From Lachnospiraceae bacterium (GTDB lineage Bacteria > Bacillota > Clostridia > Lachnospirales > Lachnospiraceae): a stretch of DNA of 9,909 nucleotides. This document shows, piece by piece, positions 1 to 7,553 of the stretch; position 1 is the stretch's first letter; every line of letters begins with the position of its first letter. A model generated the notes under the pieces. That model had not been told where the DNA came from. It was given only the letters and a program-made list of their open reading frames with translations, and ran no database searches. The position numbers and the translations under genes are program-made. Location: positions 1 to 9,909 of the forward strand of contig DOVG01000301.1 in the NCBI GenBank assembly GCA_003520205.1, read 5' to 3'.

Positions 1-83
1 TACTGGGATACTATATAAGTGTTTCTAAAGGACTTGATGTAGATAAACCAAGAAATCTTGCAAAGAGTGTTACTGTAGAATGA
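1..83 (+). CDS. glmS: 3' end of glutamine--fructose-6-phosphate aminotransferase (GlmS), partial
   Basis: Reading from base 3, the frame stays open to a TGA at 81-83 and encodes 26 residues ending in DVDKPRNLAKSVTVE. This is the highly conserved C-terminal tail of GlmS, which in E. coli ends almost identically. GlmS makes glucosamine-6-phosphate from fructose-6-phosphate and glutamine, the first step to UDP-GlcNAc and peptidoglycan. The tail belongs to the sugar isomerase part of the enzyme and contributes to the ammonia channel and active site. The rest of the gene lies upstream, so neither its completeness nor the presence of a glmS ribozyme leader can be judged here. The stop lies 62 bases before carA on the same strand. 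Confidence 0.9.
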   Translation, partial: LGYYISVSKGLDVDKPRNLAKSVTVE

Positions 84-145
84 TGTTACATGCTGAAATA
101 TGAGGGAATAGCAGTAAAATTGTAAAGAAAAAATGAGGCGATTAT

Positions 146-1231
146 ATGAAAGAGTATGATAAGAAGATTATCCTTGAGGATGGAAGTGTGTATGAAGGAT
201 ACTCCTTTGGTGCCGACAGTGAGAGGGTGTGTGAGATAGTATTCAATACCTCGATGGTCGGTTATCAGGAGATAGTTTCAGATCCGTCATATACAGATCA
301 GGCCATAGTTATGTCCTATCCGCTGATTGGTAATTATGGAATCACGGATGAGGATTTCGAAAGTAAACTCGTTAATCTCGGAGCGTTAATAGTACGGGAA
401 GTAAATGATAATCCGTCGAATTTCAGATTTACCAGAACACTTTCCGAGCTTCTTGAAGATTCTGATGTGCCGGGAATATATGGAGTAGATACAAGAAAGC
501 TGGTCAGAAGCATCAGGGATAAGGGTTCCAGAAAGGCACTTATCACTTCTTACGATACGTCACTGGAAGAAGGACTTAAGATTCTTAAAGAAACAGAGCT
601 TAGACGAGATGCAGTTAAGAGATGCAGTTCTAAGAAGAGATGGTATGCAAGAACTACAAATCCTAAGTTCAGTGTAGTTGCCATAGACTGTGGCATGAAG
701 ATGAATATAGTTCGCGAACTTAATCAGCATGGCTGTAACGTAACGGTAGTTCCATATAATACTACACCGGAAGAAATCATAGGTATGAAACCTGATGGAC
801 TGTTTATATCGAATGGCCCTGGAGATCCGGAGGATGTTCCGGAAGTCATAGAGACACTTAAGACTCTCAGAGGACAACTTCCTATGTTTGGAATATGCCT
901 TGGTCATCAGCTGATAGCACTTTCATATGGAGCTAAAACCTACAAGCTGAAGTTTGGTCATAGAGGTGGTAATCATCCGGTAAAGGATCTTGCTACCGGA
1001 AGAATAGAAATAACCAGTCAGAATCACAGTTATGCTGTAGATGATAACTCGCTTGCAGGAACAGGTCTTAAAGCTTCTCATATTAATCTGCTCGATAATA
1101 CTGTTGAAGGACTTGTTTCAGAGGATGGAAGAGTGTTCTCTGTACAGTATCATCCTGAGAGTGCTCCGGGACCACAGGATAGTACATATTTATTTGATAG
1201 ATTTATTAAACTGATGTCAGATTCACAGTAA
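146..1231 (+). CDS. carA: Carbamoyl-phosphate synthase small (glutaminase) subunit
   Basis: CarA hydrolyses glutamine and passes ammonia to CarB for carbamoyl phosphate synthesis in the cytoplasm. The 361 residues are a normal family length. The N-terminal CarA domain (about 5-135) opens with ILEDGSVYEGYSFG and contains the NTSMVGYQEIVSDPSYTDQ block. The class I glutamine amidotransferase domain (about 174-358) has SNGPGDP (222-228), the nucleophile Cys251 in GICLGHQ, and His336 and Glu338 in QYHPES, so the triad is complete. The ATG at 146 follows TGAGGCG (134-140) by five bases, and the protein begins at the usual point for the family. carB follows after 27 bases. No PyrR site or other leader structure is visible in the short upstream gap. 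Whether this is a pyrimidine-type or arginine-type enzyme cannot be told, because no pyr or arg gene lies alongside. Confidence 0.97.
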   Translation: MKEYDKKIILEDGSVYEGYSFGADSERVCEIVFNTSMVGYQEIVSDPSYTDQAIVMSYPLIGNYGITDEDFESKLVNLGALIVREVNDNPSNFRFTRTLSELLEDSDVPGIYGVDTRKLVRSIRDKGSRKALITSYDTSLEEGLKILKETELRRDAVKRCSSKKRWYARTTNPKFSVVAIDCGMKMNIVRELNQHGCNVTVVPYNTTPEEIIGMKPDGLFISNGPGDPEDVPEVIETLKTLRGQLPMFGICLGHQLIALSYGAKTYKLKFGHRGGNHPVKDLATGRIEITSQNHSYAVDDNSLAGTGLKASHINLLDNTVEGLVSEDGRVFSVQYHPESAPGPQDSTYLFDRFIKLMSDSQ

Positions 1232-1258
1232 ACACCATATATATAAGAGGAATGGAAA

Positions 1259-4200
1259 ATGCCTAAGAGAAAAGATTTACACAAGATACTTGTTATAGGA
1301 TCAGGTCCTATAGTTATAGGTCAGGCTGCCGAGTTTGACTATGCAGGAACCCAGGCTTGTCTTGCTCTTAAAGAGGAAGGCTATGAGGTAATACTTGCAA
1401 ATTCGAATCCGGCAACTATTATGACAGATACGATGATTGCCGATAAGGTATATATGGAGCCTCTTACTCTTGAGTACCTGGCAAGGATATGCCGTTATGA
1501 GAGACCGGATGCCATAGTCCCGGGTATAGGCGGACAGACAGGTCTGAATCTGGCTATGCAGCTTTCTGATAAGGGAGTTCTGAAGGAATGTGAGATAGAA
1601 CTTCTGGGAACAGATGCGGCCAGTATAAAATGTGCTGAAGACAGAGAGGAATTCAAGGAACTCTGTGAGAAGCTGGGAGAACCGGTTGTTCCATCTAAGA
1701 TTACATATACAGTTGAAGAAGGACTTAAGGCGGCAGAAGAGATAGGTTATCCTGTTATTCTTAGACCCGCATTTACACTTGGTGGAACAGGAGGAGGCTT
1801 TGCCGATAATCCTGAGGAAATGAGTGAGAAGATGAAGAATGCTCTTGCTCTTTCACCGACTTCCCAGGTACTGGTTGAGAAGAGTATCAAGGGATATAAA
1901 GAAATCGAGTATGAAGTAATGCGTGATGCAAATGATACGGCTCTCGTAGTTTGTAATATGGAGAATCTTGATCCGGTAGGTATTCATACCGGTGATTCTA
2001 TAGTAGTTGCTCCAAGTCAGACACTTACGAATAAAGAGTATCATATGCTTCGTGACAGCGCTCTCAGAATAATAAGAGCGTTAGGCGTGAAGGGTGGATG
2101 TAACTGTCAGTTTGCGCTTGATCCGCAGTCATTTAACTATTATGTAATTGAAGTAAATCCAAGAGTATCACGTTCATCGGCTCTTGCTTCAAAGGCAAGT
2201 GGCTATCCTATTGCAAGAGTATCTGCCAAAATAGCTGTAGGTATGAATCTGGATGAGATACATCTGGCTAATACACCGGCATGTTTTGAACCGGCACTTG
2301 ATTATATAGTAACTAAGATGCCGAGATTCCCATTTGATAAATTCACTCTTGCTTCTAATAAGCTTTCAACACAGATGAAAGCAACCGGTGAAACCATGAG
2401 TGTGGGACGTACTCTGGAGGAAAGTCTTCTGAAGGCTATCAGATCTCTTGAAGATGGAAAGAATCATATTCATCTGGAGAAGTTCGATGTAAAGAGTCTG
2501 TCTGATAAGCCGGAACCTGATAATAAGAAAGAAGCTATCCAGAAGCTGCTTAAGTATATCGAAGAAGGAACTGATGATCGTATCTATGCATTATCCCAGC
2601 TGATCTGGCTTGGCGTGGATTTGCAGGTTATAGCAAGTCGTACAGGAATAGATATGTTCTTCCTGGATAAGATAAAGAATATAGTTGATTACGAAAGAAA
2701 GCTCGAAGAGGCAGCACAAAGTGTAAGTGAAAATGCAGCTCTGACTGAGATACTTGACAGAGATACACTTTACTCTGCAAAGAAGATGGGCTTCTCGGAT
2801 TCTTATATAGCAGAACTTATAGGCGTAAGTGAAGATGATGTATGGAATCTTCGTAAACAGTACGACATTAAACCTGTATATAAGATGATAGATACCTGCG
2901 CCAGCGAGTTTGAAAGCTATGTTCCGTACTTCTATTCGACCTATGAAGAAGAAAATGAGTCCATAGTATCTGATAAGAAGAAAATAATCGTTCTTGGTTC
3001 AGGTCCTATCCGTATAGGACAGGGTGTCGAATTCGATTATTCAACAGTTCATGCTGTAAGAACTATACATGAAATGGGTTATGAGGCTATAGTTATAAAT
3101 AATAATCCGGAGACTGTTTCAACTGATTATACAACTGCTGATAAACTGTATTTTGAACCTCTTACCATAGAGGACATAATGAACATAATTGATCTGGAGA
3201 AGCCTGAAGGAGTAGTGACTTCTCTGGGTGGACAGACTGCGGTTAACCTTGCAGAACCTCTGGAGAAGAGAGGCGTCAAGACCATTGGAACAGATTTTGA
3301 AGCTATATTCAGGGCTGAGGATAGAGATGCATTTGAAAATGTAATCGAGAGCCTGGACATCCCTCATCCAAAGGGCGTTGCTGTTACAGATATCGAAAGT
3401 GGTGTTGCAGCGGCAGAAAAGATAGGCTACCCTGTTCTTGTTCGTCCAAGCTTCGTTCTGGGTGGACGTGCCATGGAGATTGTGGCAAACGAAGAAATGC
3501 TCAGACATTACTTAAGAACTGCAGTTGAAGTAGATGAAGACAGACCTGTTCTGGTTGATAAGTATATAGTCGGTAAAGAGGTAGAGGTTGACGCTATCTG
3601 TGACGGAACAGATGTTTTCCTTCCGGGTATCATGGAGCTGGTTGAGAGAACCGGCGTACATTCAGGAGACAGTACAAGCGTATATCCTCCGTATTCCATT
3701 TCGGAAAAGGTAAAAGAAACTATAGCTGATTATACTAAGAAGCTTGGTCTTGGAATCGGTATAGTCGGACTTTATAATATACAGTTCATCGTAGATAAGG
3801 ACGATAGTGTATATATCATAGAGGTAAATCCTCGTGCTTCAAGAAGTGTTCCATTCCTTTCCAAATCAACAGGTTATTCACTGGTAGATATAGCAACAAG
3901 AGCTATGCTTGGAAAGAGTCTTAAGGAGCAGGGCTATGTAGGAGTGGCATCTGAAGGCGGAGAGAAGCTTAAGAATAATCAGAGCAAGAAGTGGTATGTA
4001 AAAACACCGGCATTCTCATTTGCAAAGCTGAATGGTATGGATCCTTATCTGTCGCCGGAAATGAAGTCTACAGGTGAGGCTATAGGCTATGACAGAAGTC
4101 TGAAGAGAGCATTCTATAAGGCGCTTCAGGCGTCCGGAATAAAGATGAAAGAGTATGGAACTGTAATGGTTACTCTTGCAGATGAGGATAAAGAAGAGGC

Positions 4201-4531
4201 GCTTCCGCTTGTCAGACGTTTCTATGAGCTTGGCTTCAATATCGAGGCTACAGTTGGAACAGGAGAATTCCTGAAAGAACATGGAATAAGAACCCGTATC
4301 AGAGGGAAGCTCAGTGATGGAAGTGATGAGGTACTTAGGTCTATAGAAGCAGGATACGTCAGCTACATCATAAATACACGAGCTATACTGTCAGGCATAC
4401 ATTACGAAGATGGTGCAAAGATAAGAAGATGTGCAATAATGAATGGTGTGACTATATTCACATCACTTGATACAGTAAGAATACTTCTGGATGTTCTGGA
4501 GGATATCACTCCGAGAATATCAACCATATGA
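1259..4531 (+). CDS. carB: Carbamoyl-phosphate synthase large subunit
   Basis: CarB makes carbamoyl phosphate from bicarbonate, two ATP and the ammonia supplied by CarA. The 1090 residues exceed the usual 1058-1073 or so. The internally duplicated architecture is clear. The carboxyphosphate half starts with GSGPIVIGQAAEFDY (from residue 14) and has the metal/ATP motif EVNPR at 298-302. An oligomerisation segment spans about 400-560. The carbamoyl-phosphate half restarts with GSGPIRIGQGVEFDY (from residue 580) and has its own EVNPR at 855-859. The C-terminal MGS-like allosteric domain runs from about 960. The extra length lies partly near residues 893-914, a Lys/Asn/Gly-rich stretch before TPAFSFAKL. 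The E. coli protein is shorter there, while the Firmicute-style block PEMKSTGEAIGYD follows intact. The ATG is preceded by AGAGG at 1246-1250. Translation is probably coupled to carA. Confidence 0.97.
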   Translation: MPKRKDLHKILVIGSGPIVIGQAAEFDYAGTQACLALKEEGYEVILANSNPATIMTDTMIADKVYMEPLTLEYLARICRYERPDAIVPGIGGQTGLNLAMQLSDKGVLKECEIELLGTDAASIKCAEDREEFKELCEKLGEPVVPSKITYTVEEGLKAAEEIGYPVILRPAFTLGGTGGGFADNPEEMSEKMKNALALSPTSQVLVEKSIKGYKEIEYEVMRDANDTALVVCNMENLDPVGIHTGDSIVVAPSQTLTNKEYHMLRDSALRIIRALGVKGGCNCQFALDPQSFNYYVIEVNPRVSRSSALASKASGYPIARVSAKIAVGMNLDEIHLANTPACFEPALDYIVTKMPRFPFDKFTLASNKLSTQMKATGETMSVGRTLEESLLKAIRSLEDGKNHIHLEKFDVKSLSDKPEPDNKKEAIQKLLKYIEEGTDDRIYALSQLIWLGVDLQVIASRTGIDMFFLDKIKNIVDYERKLEEAAQSVSENAALTEILDRDTLYSAKKMGFSDSYIAELIGVSEDDVWNLRKQYDIKPVYKMIDTCASEFESYVPYFYSTYEEENESIVSDKKKIIVLGSGPIRIGQGVEFDYSTVHAVRTIHEMGYEAIVINNNPETVSTDYTTADKLYFEPLTIEDIMNIIDLEKPEGVVTSLGGQTAVNLAEPLEKRGVKTIGTDFEAIFRAEDRDAFENVIESLDIPHPKGVAVTDIESGVAAAEKIGYPVLVRPSFVLGGRAMEIVANEEMLRHYLRTAVEVDEDRPVLVDKYIVGKEVEVDAICDGTDVFLPGIMELVERTGVHSGDSTSVYPPYSISEKVKETIADYTKKLGLGIGIVGLYNIQFIVDKDDSVYIIEVNPRASRSVPFLSKSTGYSLVDIATRAMLGKSLKEQGYVGVASEGGEKLKNNQSKKWYVKTPAFSFAKLNGMDPYLSPEMKSTGEAIGYDRSLKRAFYKALQASGIKMKEYGTVMVTLADEDKEEALPLVRRFYELGFNIEATVGTGEFLKEHGIRTRIRGKLSDGSDEVLRSIEAGYVSYIINTRAILSGIHYEDGAKIRRCAIMNGVTIFTSLDTVRILLDVLEDITPRISTI

Positions 4532-4541
4532 CAAAATTCAT

Positions 4542-4570
4542 TTGACAAAGAACATGCAGAGTGGTAGTAT
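4542..4570 (+). promoter_or_regulatory. Predicted sigma-A type promoter of the trp operon
   Basis: A perfect -35 box TTGACA (4542-4547) is followed after exactly 17 bases by TAGTAT (4565-4570), a 4/6 match to the -10 consensus. TGG just before the -10 (4562-4564) supplies an extended -10 TGn element. Transcription would start near 4576-4578, about 35 bases before the first paired bases of the T-box. It begins 11 bases after the carB stop, which suits an independent trp promoter. This is read from sequence only; the start site is inferred. Confidence 0.72.
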
Positions 4571-4847
4571 TCATTCATGTTTTAAATTAAATATTTCTAA
4601 ATAAACCGAGGATGAAGAGTAAGTAGGTAAGACCTCCTTTTCTACAGAGAACTGCCGATGGTGAGATGGCAGATGTTAAGTGTTTTATCGAATGGACTTC
4701 AGAGGGCAACCTGAAAAGGTGCTTATGCACTGAGTATGGGAGACGGAGCGTGAATCTTCGTTAACAAAGTTCAGCTTATAAAAGAAACTAAGGCTATATT
4801 ATTGTAACCGAGTAAGCGTTAAGTGGATGTATTATGTACATCAAGCC

Positions 4848-4887
4848 GGGTGGCACCGCAGGAATAATAGTATTTATATCCTGTCCC
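4848..4887 (+). promoter_or_regulatory. T-box antiterminator helix with tRNA acceptor-binding bulge
   Basis: GGG (4848-4850) pairs with CCC (4885-4887). The seven-base bulge TGGCACC (4851-4857) follows on the 5' side, and GCAGGA (4858-4863) pairs with TCCTGT (4879-4884), including one G-U pair. The TGGC at the start of the bulge pairs with the tRNA 3' end. Its fourth base, C, calls for discriminator base G, which is what bacterial tRNA-Trp carries, so it independently supports the UGG specifier. The 3' arm (4879-4887) is the same sequence used by the terminator, so the two folds exclude each other. Confidence 0.9.
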
Positions 4888-4933
4888 AGCAGTCAAACTG
4901 ATTTGATTGTTGGGACAGGATTTTTATTTTTTT
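4878..4933 (+). terminator. T-box intrinsic terminator
   Basis: ATCCTGTCCCAGCA (4878-4891) pairs with TGTTGGGACAGGAT (4908-4921) with one G-U pair. An inner TCAAA/TTTGA stem around a CTGA loop extends the hairpin. A T-rich tract (4921-4933, interrupted once by A) follows at once. Charged tRNA-Trp should leave this hairpin free to form and stop transcription before the ACT gene. With no convincing terminator directly after carB, it may also end read-through car transcripts. Confidence 0.93.
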
Positions 4934-4948
4934 ATCGGAGGTTTTATT

Positions 4949-5353
4949 ATGATCAATCAATTATCAATTTTCGCAGAAAATGCAAAAGGAGCAATGTTAA
5001 AGGTATCGAAGATAATATCTGATGCGGATATCGATATCTATAATGTAGTAACAAATGATAGTGCAGAGTTTGGAATAGTAAGAATGCTTGTTACCGAGCC
5101 GGACAAGGCTATGGAAATACTTACAGATGCCGGATATAAGTGTAAGCTCGACAGAGTTATCGGTGTAGAGATACCGGATGATGTAGGAAGTCTGACAGCG
5201 CTCCTTGATACGATTCAGACCTGTAATATCAATATAGAGTATCTGTATGTATCATATAGTCGTGATTCAAAGACTCCGCTGGCTGTAATGAAGGTTGCAG
5301 GTTATGCCGAGGTTGAGGCAAGTCTCAAGAGTCGCGGATATAAGACTGTGTAA
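4949..5353 (+). CDS. Small tandem ACT-domain protein, first gene of the trp operon; function unknown
   Basis: The protein has 134 residues and appears to be two ACT domains with no catalytic domain, signal peptide or membrane segment. The first (about 2-64) has the ENAKGAML turn at 10-17 and the IDIYNVV strand. The second (about 69-133) has PDDVGSLTALLDTI at 76-89 and NINIEYLY at 93-100, the typical ACT ligand-turn glycine and strand pattern. ACT domains bind amino acids and regulate enzymes or transcription; a soluble amino-acid-sensing role is inferred. The start is set by CGGAGG (4936-4941), seven bases before ATG. An in-frame TTG 14 codons upstream (4907) lies inside the terminator arm and has no ribosome site. 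Its place between a Trp T-box and trpE suggests a job in tryptophan or aromatic metabolism, possibly Trp sensing, but the ligand and partner are not shown by the sequence. trpE follows after 52 bases. Confidence 0.88.
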   Translation: MINQLSIFAENAKGAMLKVSKIISDADIDIYNVVTNDSAEFGIVRMLVTEPDKAMEILTDAGYKCKLDRVIGVEIPDDVGSLTALLDTIQTCNINIEYLYVSYSRDSKTPLAVMKVAGYAEVEASLKSRGYKTV

Positions 5354-5405
5354 AGTGTAGGAGAGTGCTTAGATAAATACTCTGGGTTTTATGGAGGAGT
5401 AGAAT

Positions 5406-6884
5406 ATGAAATTACGACCATCTCTTGATGAATTAAAGAATTTAAATCTTGATGAATATACAGTGGCACCAGTTAGTACCGAGCTTCTGTCGGATTTTAC
5501 AACACCTATAGAAACTCTTCGTGTTCTGAAGGCTGCATCACGGCATGTATATATGTTAGAGTCAGCGCAGGCACAGGAGACCTGGGGCAGATATACATTT
5601 CTGGGCTTTGACCCGAAGATGGAAATCAGCTGTATAAATGGTGATATGAAGGTTGTAACAGATACAAATGAGGAAATCAATTTTCATACGGAGAATCCTT
5701 CTGAATATCTGAGAGAGAAACTGGCTGAATTTCGAAGTCCAAGATTTGATTTTCTTCCTTCATTCACTGGAGGACTGGTGGGATACTTTTCATATGATTA
5801 TCTAAAATATACGGAACCGGTTCTTAAAAGAGAGGTGTTCGATGAAGATGAATTCAAAGATGTGGATGTAATGCTCTTTGATAAGGTAATAGCATTCGAC
5901 AATGTAAGACAGAAGATAATTCTGATAGCAAATGTCAGATTAGATGAAATAGATACTGATTATAATCGTGTGTCTCAGGAACTTACAGAGCTTAAAAATC
6001 TTATAGAAAACGGTAAAAAGGCAGATAATCTGAAAGGCTCAATACTAGGGGATTTCAGTCCGCTTTTTGATAAAGAAAGCTACTGTAAGATGGTCGAAAA
6101 GGCTAAAGAACATATCTACGAAGGTGATATCTTCCAGATAGTTCTTTCAAACAGACTGGCTGCTCCTTTTGAGGGAAGTCTCCTTGATACATATAGAATA
6201 TTACGGACTATAAATCCATCTCCGTATATGTTTTACTTCTCTGGTACGGATGTTGAGGTTGCAGGTGCGTCGCCTGAAACGCTTGTTAAGCTGGAAGATG
6301 GAGTGCTTCATACATTTCCGCTTGCAGGTACAAGACCAAGGGGCAAATCCTATGAAGAGGATATTCAGCTGGAAAAAGAACTTCTTATGGATGAAAAGGA
6401 ACTTGCAGAACATAACATGCTGGTGGATCTGGGAAGAAATGACCTGGGTAAGATAAGCAGATTTGGAACAGTAGAAGTCGAAAGCTATATGGAAATACTT
6501 AGATTTTCTCATGTAATGCACATCGGTTCAACTGTTCGAGGTGAGATAAGAGAAGATAAGGATGCTCTGGATGCTATAGAGGCTGTGCTTCCGGCGGGAA
6601 CTCTGTCAGGTGCACCGAAGATAAGAGCCTGTCAGCTTATAGATGAGCTGGAAGATAACAAGCGTGGTATATATGGCGGTGCCATAGGTTATATAGACTT
6701 TACCGGAAATATGGATACCTGTATAGCAATACGAATAGCCTATAAGAAAAATGGAAAGGTTTTCGTAAGAAGCGGAGCGGGAATCGTAGCAGATTCAGAT
6801 CCTGAGAAAGAATATCAGGAAAGTATAAATAAGGCAAAAGCAGTAGTTAATGCCCTTAAGTCCAGTGCGGAGATTTCCAGATAA
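5406..6884 (+). CDS. trpE: Anthranilate synthase component I
   Basis: TrpE converts chorismate to anthranilate using ammonia delivered by TrpG, the committed step of tryptophan synthesis. The 492 residues are a usual length. The N-terminal domain carries MLESAQ (50-55), equivalent to the LLES element that binds feedback tryptophan, and NPSPYM (270-275), the other part of that regulatory pocket. The enzyme therefore looks Trp-inhibitable. The chorismate-binding domain (about 222-482) shows ASPETLVKL, PLAGTRPRG (305-313), AEHNMLVDLGRNDLG (334-348), HIGSTVRGE, PAGTLSGAPK (396-405), YGGAIGY and RSGAGIVADSDP. These, with trpG, trpD and trpC next door, favour TrpE over the related PabB. The ATG at 5406 follows GGAGGAG (5393-5399) by six bases. 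The gene appears intact with no missing motif. It is 48 bases from trpG. Confidence 0.97.
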   Translation: MKLRPSLDELKNLNLDEYTVAPVSTELLSDFTTPIETLRVLKAASRHVYMLESAQAQETWGRYTFLGFDPKMEISCINGDMKVVTDTNEEINFHTENPSEYLREKLAEFRSPRFDFLPSFTGGLVGYFSYDYLKYTEPVLKREVFDEDEFKDVDVMLFDKVIAFDNVRQKIILIANVRLDEIDTDYNRVSQELTELKNLIENGKKADNLKGSILGDFSPLFDKESYCKMVEKAKEHIYEGDIFQIVLSNRLAAPFEGSLLDTYRILRTINPSPYMFYFSGTDVEVAGASPETLVKLEDGVLHTFPLAGTRPRGKSYEEDIQLEKELLMDEKELAEHNMLVDLGRNDLGKISRFGTVEVESYMEILRFSHVMHIGSTVRGEIREDKDALDAIEAVLPAGTLSGAPKIRACQLIDELEDNKRGIYGGAIGYIDFTGNMDTCIAIRIAYKKNGKVFVRSGAGIVADSDPEKEYQESINKAKAVVNALKSSAEISR

Positions 6885-6932
6885 CCGGATTATGAGATAA
6901 GTATTTGGGATAAAGAGTTGAAAGGAGATAAT

Positions 6933-7499
6933 ATGATTCTACTGATAGATAATTATGACAGTTTTTCTTATAACCTCTACCAGCTGATAGGGAAGATAGA
7001 GCCGGATATAAAGGTTATAAGAAATGATGAAATGTCAGTTCAGGAAATAGAAGAATTAGCACCATCACATATAATCCTTTCGCCCGGTCCGGGGAAACCT
7101 GCAGATGCCGGTGTATGTGAAGAGGTAGTAAGAAAGCTTGCAGGAAAGTTTCCAATTCTTGGAGTGTGTCTGGGACATCAGGCAATATGTGAAGTATACG
7201 GTGCTACCGTAACACATGCGAAGAGGCTTATGCATGGCAAACAGTCGCTTTGTAATATCAAGGCGGATGAACCGGTATTTGATGGTTTGGGAAGCAGTAT
7301 TAAGGTTGCGAGATATCATTCACTTGCAGCGAGAGAAGAAACTATTCCTGACGAACTTGAAGTAATAGCCGTATCGGATGATGATGGAGAGATAATGGCG
7401 GTAAAACATAAAAAATATCCGGTATATGGATTTCAGTTTCATCCTGAATCTATATTAACTCCTGAAGGAGAACATATATTGAAGAGGTTCCTGGCATAG
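6933..7499 (+). CDS. trpG: Anthranilate synthase component II (glutamine amidotransferase)
   Basis: TrpG hydrolyses glutamine and channels ammonia to TrpE. The 188 residues form a single class I glutamine amidotransferase domain, the free-standing form that is not fused to TrpD. It begins with MILLIDNYDSFSYNLYQ, the standard N-terminus, followed by LSPGPGKP (49-56), the nucleophile Cys79 in GVCLGHQ, and His170 and Glu172 in QFHPES. The start chosen is ATG 6933, five bases after AAAGGAG (6921-6927). An in-frame TTG at 6918 would add five residues but sits upstream of and overlaps the ribosome site, so it is rejected. TrpG in many bacteria also serves PabB for folate; no second amidotransferase of that type is visible here. 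trpD starts 54 bases later. Confidence 0.96.
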   Translation: MILLIDNYDSFSYNLYQLIGKIEPDIKVIRNDEMSVQEIEELAPSHIILSPGPGKPADAGVCEEVVRKLAGKFPILGVCLGHQAICEVYGATVTHAKRLMHGKQSLCNIKADEPVFDGLGSSIKVARYHSLAAREETIPDELEVIAVSDDDGEIMAVKHKKYPVYGFQFHPESILTPEGEHILKRFLA

Positions 7500-7553
7500 A
7501 TGTCACAACTCTCTTTTTAATACCTTAATCATTTATAAGGAGGTACATAAGAA

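Larger units (their letters stand above)
4606..4933 (+). promoter_or_regulatory. T-box riboswitch leader specific for tRNA-Trp
   Basis: This is a cis-acting RNA that binds tRNA and lets transcription proceed when the tRNA is uncharged. Stem I: GAAG (4614-4617) pairs with CTTC (4697-4700). The specifier loop has AGTA (4618-4621) on one side and GAA (4690-4692) on the other. The next helix is GGTAAGAC (4626-4633) with GTTTTATC (4682-4689). The apical stem is CTGCC/GGCAG (4652-4656/4668-4672), flanked by AGAGA (4646-4650) and carrying GGTGAGA in its loop. The specifier codon directly after GAA is TGG (4693-4695), for tryptophan, followed by a purine as expected. Further hairpins are ACGGAG/CTTCGT (4743-4748/4756-4761) and GATGTA/TACATC (4826-4831/4837-4842). 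The T-box core is CCGGGTGGCACCGC (4846-4859). The downstream trp genes agree with the specifier. Pairings were read by eye, not computed. The 5' boundary is approximate. Confidence 0.95.

Noticed and set aside
84..145. Possible promoter for carA, with TAAAAT at 115-120
   Set aside because: No acceptable -35 box lies 16-18 bases upstream, so AT-rich chance is as likely. No PyrR or other attenuator structure is visible either.
560..907. Open reading frame on the minus strand inside carA (115 codons)
   Set aside because: It lies wholly inside a well-conserved gene on the other strand, has no ribosome site or recognisable domain, and is a by-product of carA codons. The same holds for the other minus-strand frames in carB, trpE, trpG, trpD, trpC and trpF.
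4550..4582. AACATG/CATGTT inverted repeat after carB, followed by a few T
   Set aside because: It is a six-pair AT-rich stem with a loop of about 19 bases that overlaps the proposed promoter; too weak to call a terminator.
4907..4948. Upstream TTG start that would extend the ACT protein by 14 residues
   Set aside because: It sits in the 3' arm of the terminator hairpin and has no ribosome site, while ATG 4949 has CGGAGG at ideal spacing.
4834..5022. Short + strand frame of 62 codons starting inside the T-box
   Set aside because: It begins within the T-box, runs through the antiterminator and terminator, and overlaps the ACT gene in another frame, so it is RNA structure rather than coding sequence.
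5362..5383. AGAGT/ACTCT inverted repeat between the ACT gene and trpE
   Set aside because: It has only five or six pairs with a loop of about 10 bases and no T tract. It is not a convincing terminator or attenuator.
6918..6932. TTG start for trpG, five codons upstream
   Set aside because: It lies upstream of and overlaps the ribosome site that serves ATG 6933, and the family N-terminus MILLIDNYDSF starts at the ATG.
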